This document shows positions 5,024-5,918 of a stretch of 5,918 bases of DNA, one piece after another. The notes beneath the pieces were generated by a model. It was not told where the DNA came from and did no database searches. It saw nothing but the letters and a program-made list of their open reading frames with translations. The stretch lies in assembly GCA_018660405.1 (NCBI GenBank), contig JABJKL010000070.1:1-5918 (forward strand), read 5' to 3'. Each line of letters begins with the position of its first letter. Position 1 is the stretch's first letter. The position numbers were made by a program, and so were the translations under genes. This DNA is from Pseudomonadota bacterium. GTDB lineage: Bacteria; Pseudomonadota; Gammaproteobacteria; Arenicellales; Arenicellaceae.

Positions 5024-5918
5024 ATGAGCGAAAGAGAACGGCTAAATAAAAGGCTGCCGGTATTCTGCGCCCCGATGTTTCTAGTGTCGGGCCCAGAGTT
5101 AGTTATTGCTGCCTGCAAAGCTGGAATATCTGGATCATTTCCATCCACTAACACGCGCACAATCGAAGAGTTGGATCAATGGATGAAGCAAATTTCTGAT
5201 GCGCTAACTCCGAATGATGCTCCGTGGATTATGAATCTCATAACGCATTCGAGCTATCCGCGGCTCGATGAAGATTTGGAGCTCGTTGCGAAATATAAAC
5301 CGGCTGCTGTTATCACGGCTCTCGGCTCACCGAAACCTGTTATGGAAACCGTTAAGTCCTACGGTGGTCTTGTATTCGCTGATGTTGTGAATCTAAGGCT
5401 CGCGAAAAAAGCAGCGCAGGCAGGTGTTGACGGATTAGCTTGTATTAGCTCAGGAGCGGGCGGGCATACCGGGGAGCTATCGCCGTTCGCGTTTATCTCT
5501 GCTGTTCGAGAATTCTTCGACGGTTATATCGCCGTTGGTGGGGGGATTTCCGATGGCGCTGGCATTGCCGGTGCCATCGCCGCCGGCGCCGACTTTGTTT
5601 ATATGGGCACGCGGTTTCTAGCGGCTAAAGAAAGTATGGCGCCACAGGAGTACAAAGAGATGGTAGTTGCGGCGACATCGGAGGATTTGGTTGTCTCAGC
5701 TGCGATCACCGGAACGAAAGCGTCGTGGTTGAGGGCAAGCTTGCAAAAGGCGGGGCTAAATCCGGATAGTCTGGGCGAATCAATAGAGAGGAATTACACA
5801 GGAGTCTCGGGCAAAAAACGCTGGAACGGCATATGGGCAGCCGGTCAAGGTGTTGGCCGCAGTCGGACGATTGAGCCGGCTGCCGCTATTGTCGATGAAC
5901 TGGAGCGTGAATATCGAG
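5024..5918 (+). CDS. 2-nitropropane dioxygenase/nitronate monooxygenase-like FMN enzyme, C-terminus cut by window
   Basis: The frame is open from the ATG at 5024 to the right edge (298 codons). Relatives are about 310-330 residues, so probably only a short tail is missing. It is an FMN-binding TIM-barrel oxidoreductase. The N-terminal strand LPVFCAPMFLVSGPEL is typical; GAGGHTG (144-150) carries His148, the position of the family's catalytic histidine; AVGGGISDGAGIAGAIAAGA (170-189) followed by FVYMGTRFLA forms the FMN phosphate site; and IWAAGQGVG (270-278) is a late family signature. Members oxidise alkyl nitronates such as propionate 3-nitronate, but many annotated ones are NAD(P)H:quinone reductases or act on unknown substrates, so the reaction is uncertain. 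It is cytosolic. It is transcribed away from the HxlR gene across 123 bp, which makes it a likely target of that regulator. Anything following it in an operon is outside the window. Confidence 0.92.
   Translation, partial: MSERERLNKRLPVFCAPMFLVSGPELVIAACKAGISGSFPSTNTRTIEELDQWMKQISDALTPNDAPWIMNLITHSSYPRLDEDLELVAKYKPAAVITALGSPKPVMETVKSYGGLVFADVVNLRLAKKAAQAGVDGLACISSGAGGHTGELSPFAFISAVREFFDGYIAVGGGISDGAGIAGAIAAGADFVYMGTRFLAAKESMAPQEYKEMVVAATSEDLVVSAAITGTKASWLRASLQKAGLNPDSLGESIERNYTGVSGKKRWNGIWAAGQGVGRSRTIEPAAAIVDELEREYR

Noticed and set aside
4861..5160. 99-codon minus-strand frame spanning the HxlR start and the flavoprotein start
   Set aside because: It is antisense to the flavoprotein N-terminus and overlaps the HxlR gene; no recognisable domain.
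1..5918. Mobile element, CRISPR, toxin-antitoxin, tRNA or defence system
   Set aside because: No transposase or integrase motif, no long terminal inverted repeats, no regularly spaced repeats and no tRNA-like cloverleaf were seen; the repeats present are short and confined to promoter gaps.

Overview
The window looks like a chromosomal stretch of a Gram-negative heterotroph, most likely a gammaproteobacterium. That guess rests on the gene families, compact spacing and intermediate base composition judged by eye; no marker gene fixes the taxon. It holds five protein genes, two of them cut by the window edges. I see no RNA genes, insertion sequences, CRISPR arrays or phage genes.

Layout: (1) the C-terminal end of an MFS transporter (+) enters from the left and stops at 241. 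(2) A full-length class I adenylate-forming acid:CoA ligase runs on the minus strand (2018 to 318), convergent with the transporter. (3) A 276-bp divergent control region (2019-2294) separates it from (4) a full-length carotenoid cleavage oxygenase on the plus strand (2295-3869) with all four iron-binding histidines. (5) Convergent with the oxygenase, a 307-residue regulator (4900 to 3977, minus) made of two HxlR-type winged-helix units in tandem, each followed by an identically spaced His/Cys motif. (6) A 123-bp divergent gap leads to a 2-nitropropane dioxygenase/nitronate monooxygenase-like flavoprotein (5024 to the right edge, plus), probably missing only its last residues.

Working model (inference): the oxygenase cleaves an alkene bond in an apocarotenoid, stilbenoid or phenylpropenoid, giving aldehydes. 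After oxidation by an enzyme not seen here, the resulting acid could be activated by the divergent ligase for CoA-dependent breakdown. The MFS protein could move substrate or product, and the tandem HxlR protein is the obvious local regulator. The flavin enzyme could belong to the same accessory set, but its link is only positional.

The most interesting non-coding signal is the ligase/oxygenase control region. A 15-bp exact direct repeat lies just downstream of the best -10 candidate of each gene, about 62-64 bp from each start codon. A perfect 14-bp palindrome sits in the oxygenase promoter candidate. The most interesting protein is the internally duplicated HxlR regulator. No clearly new kind of system is evident.
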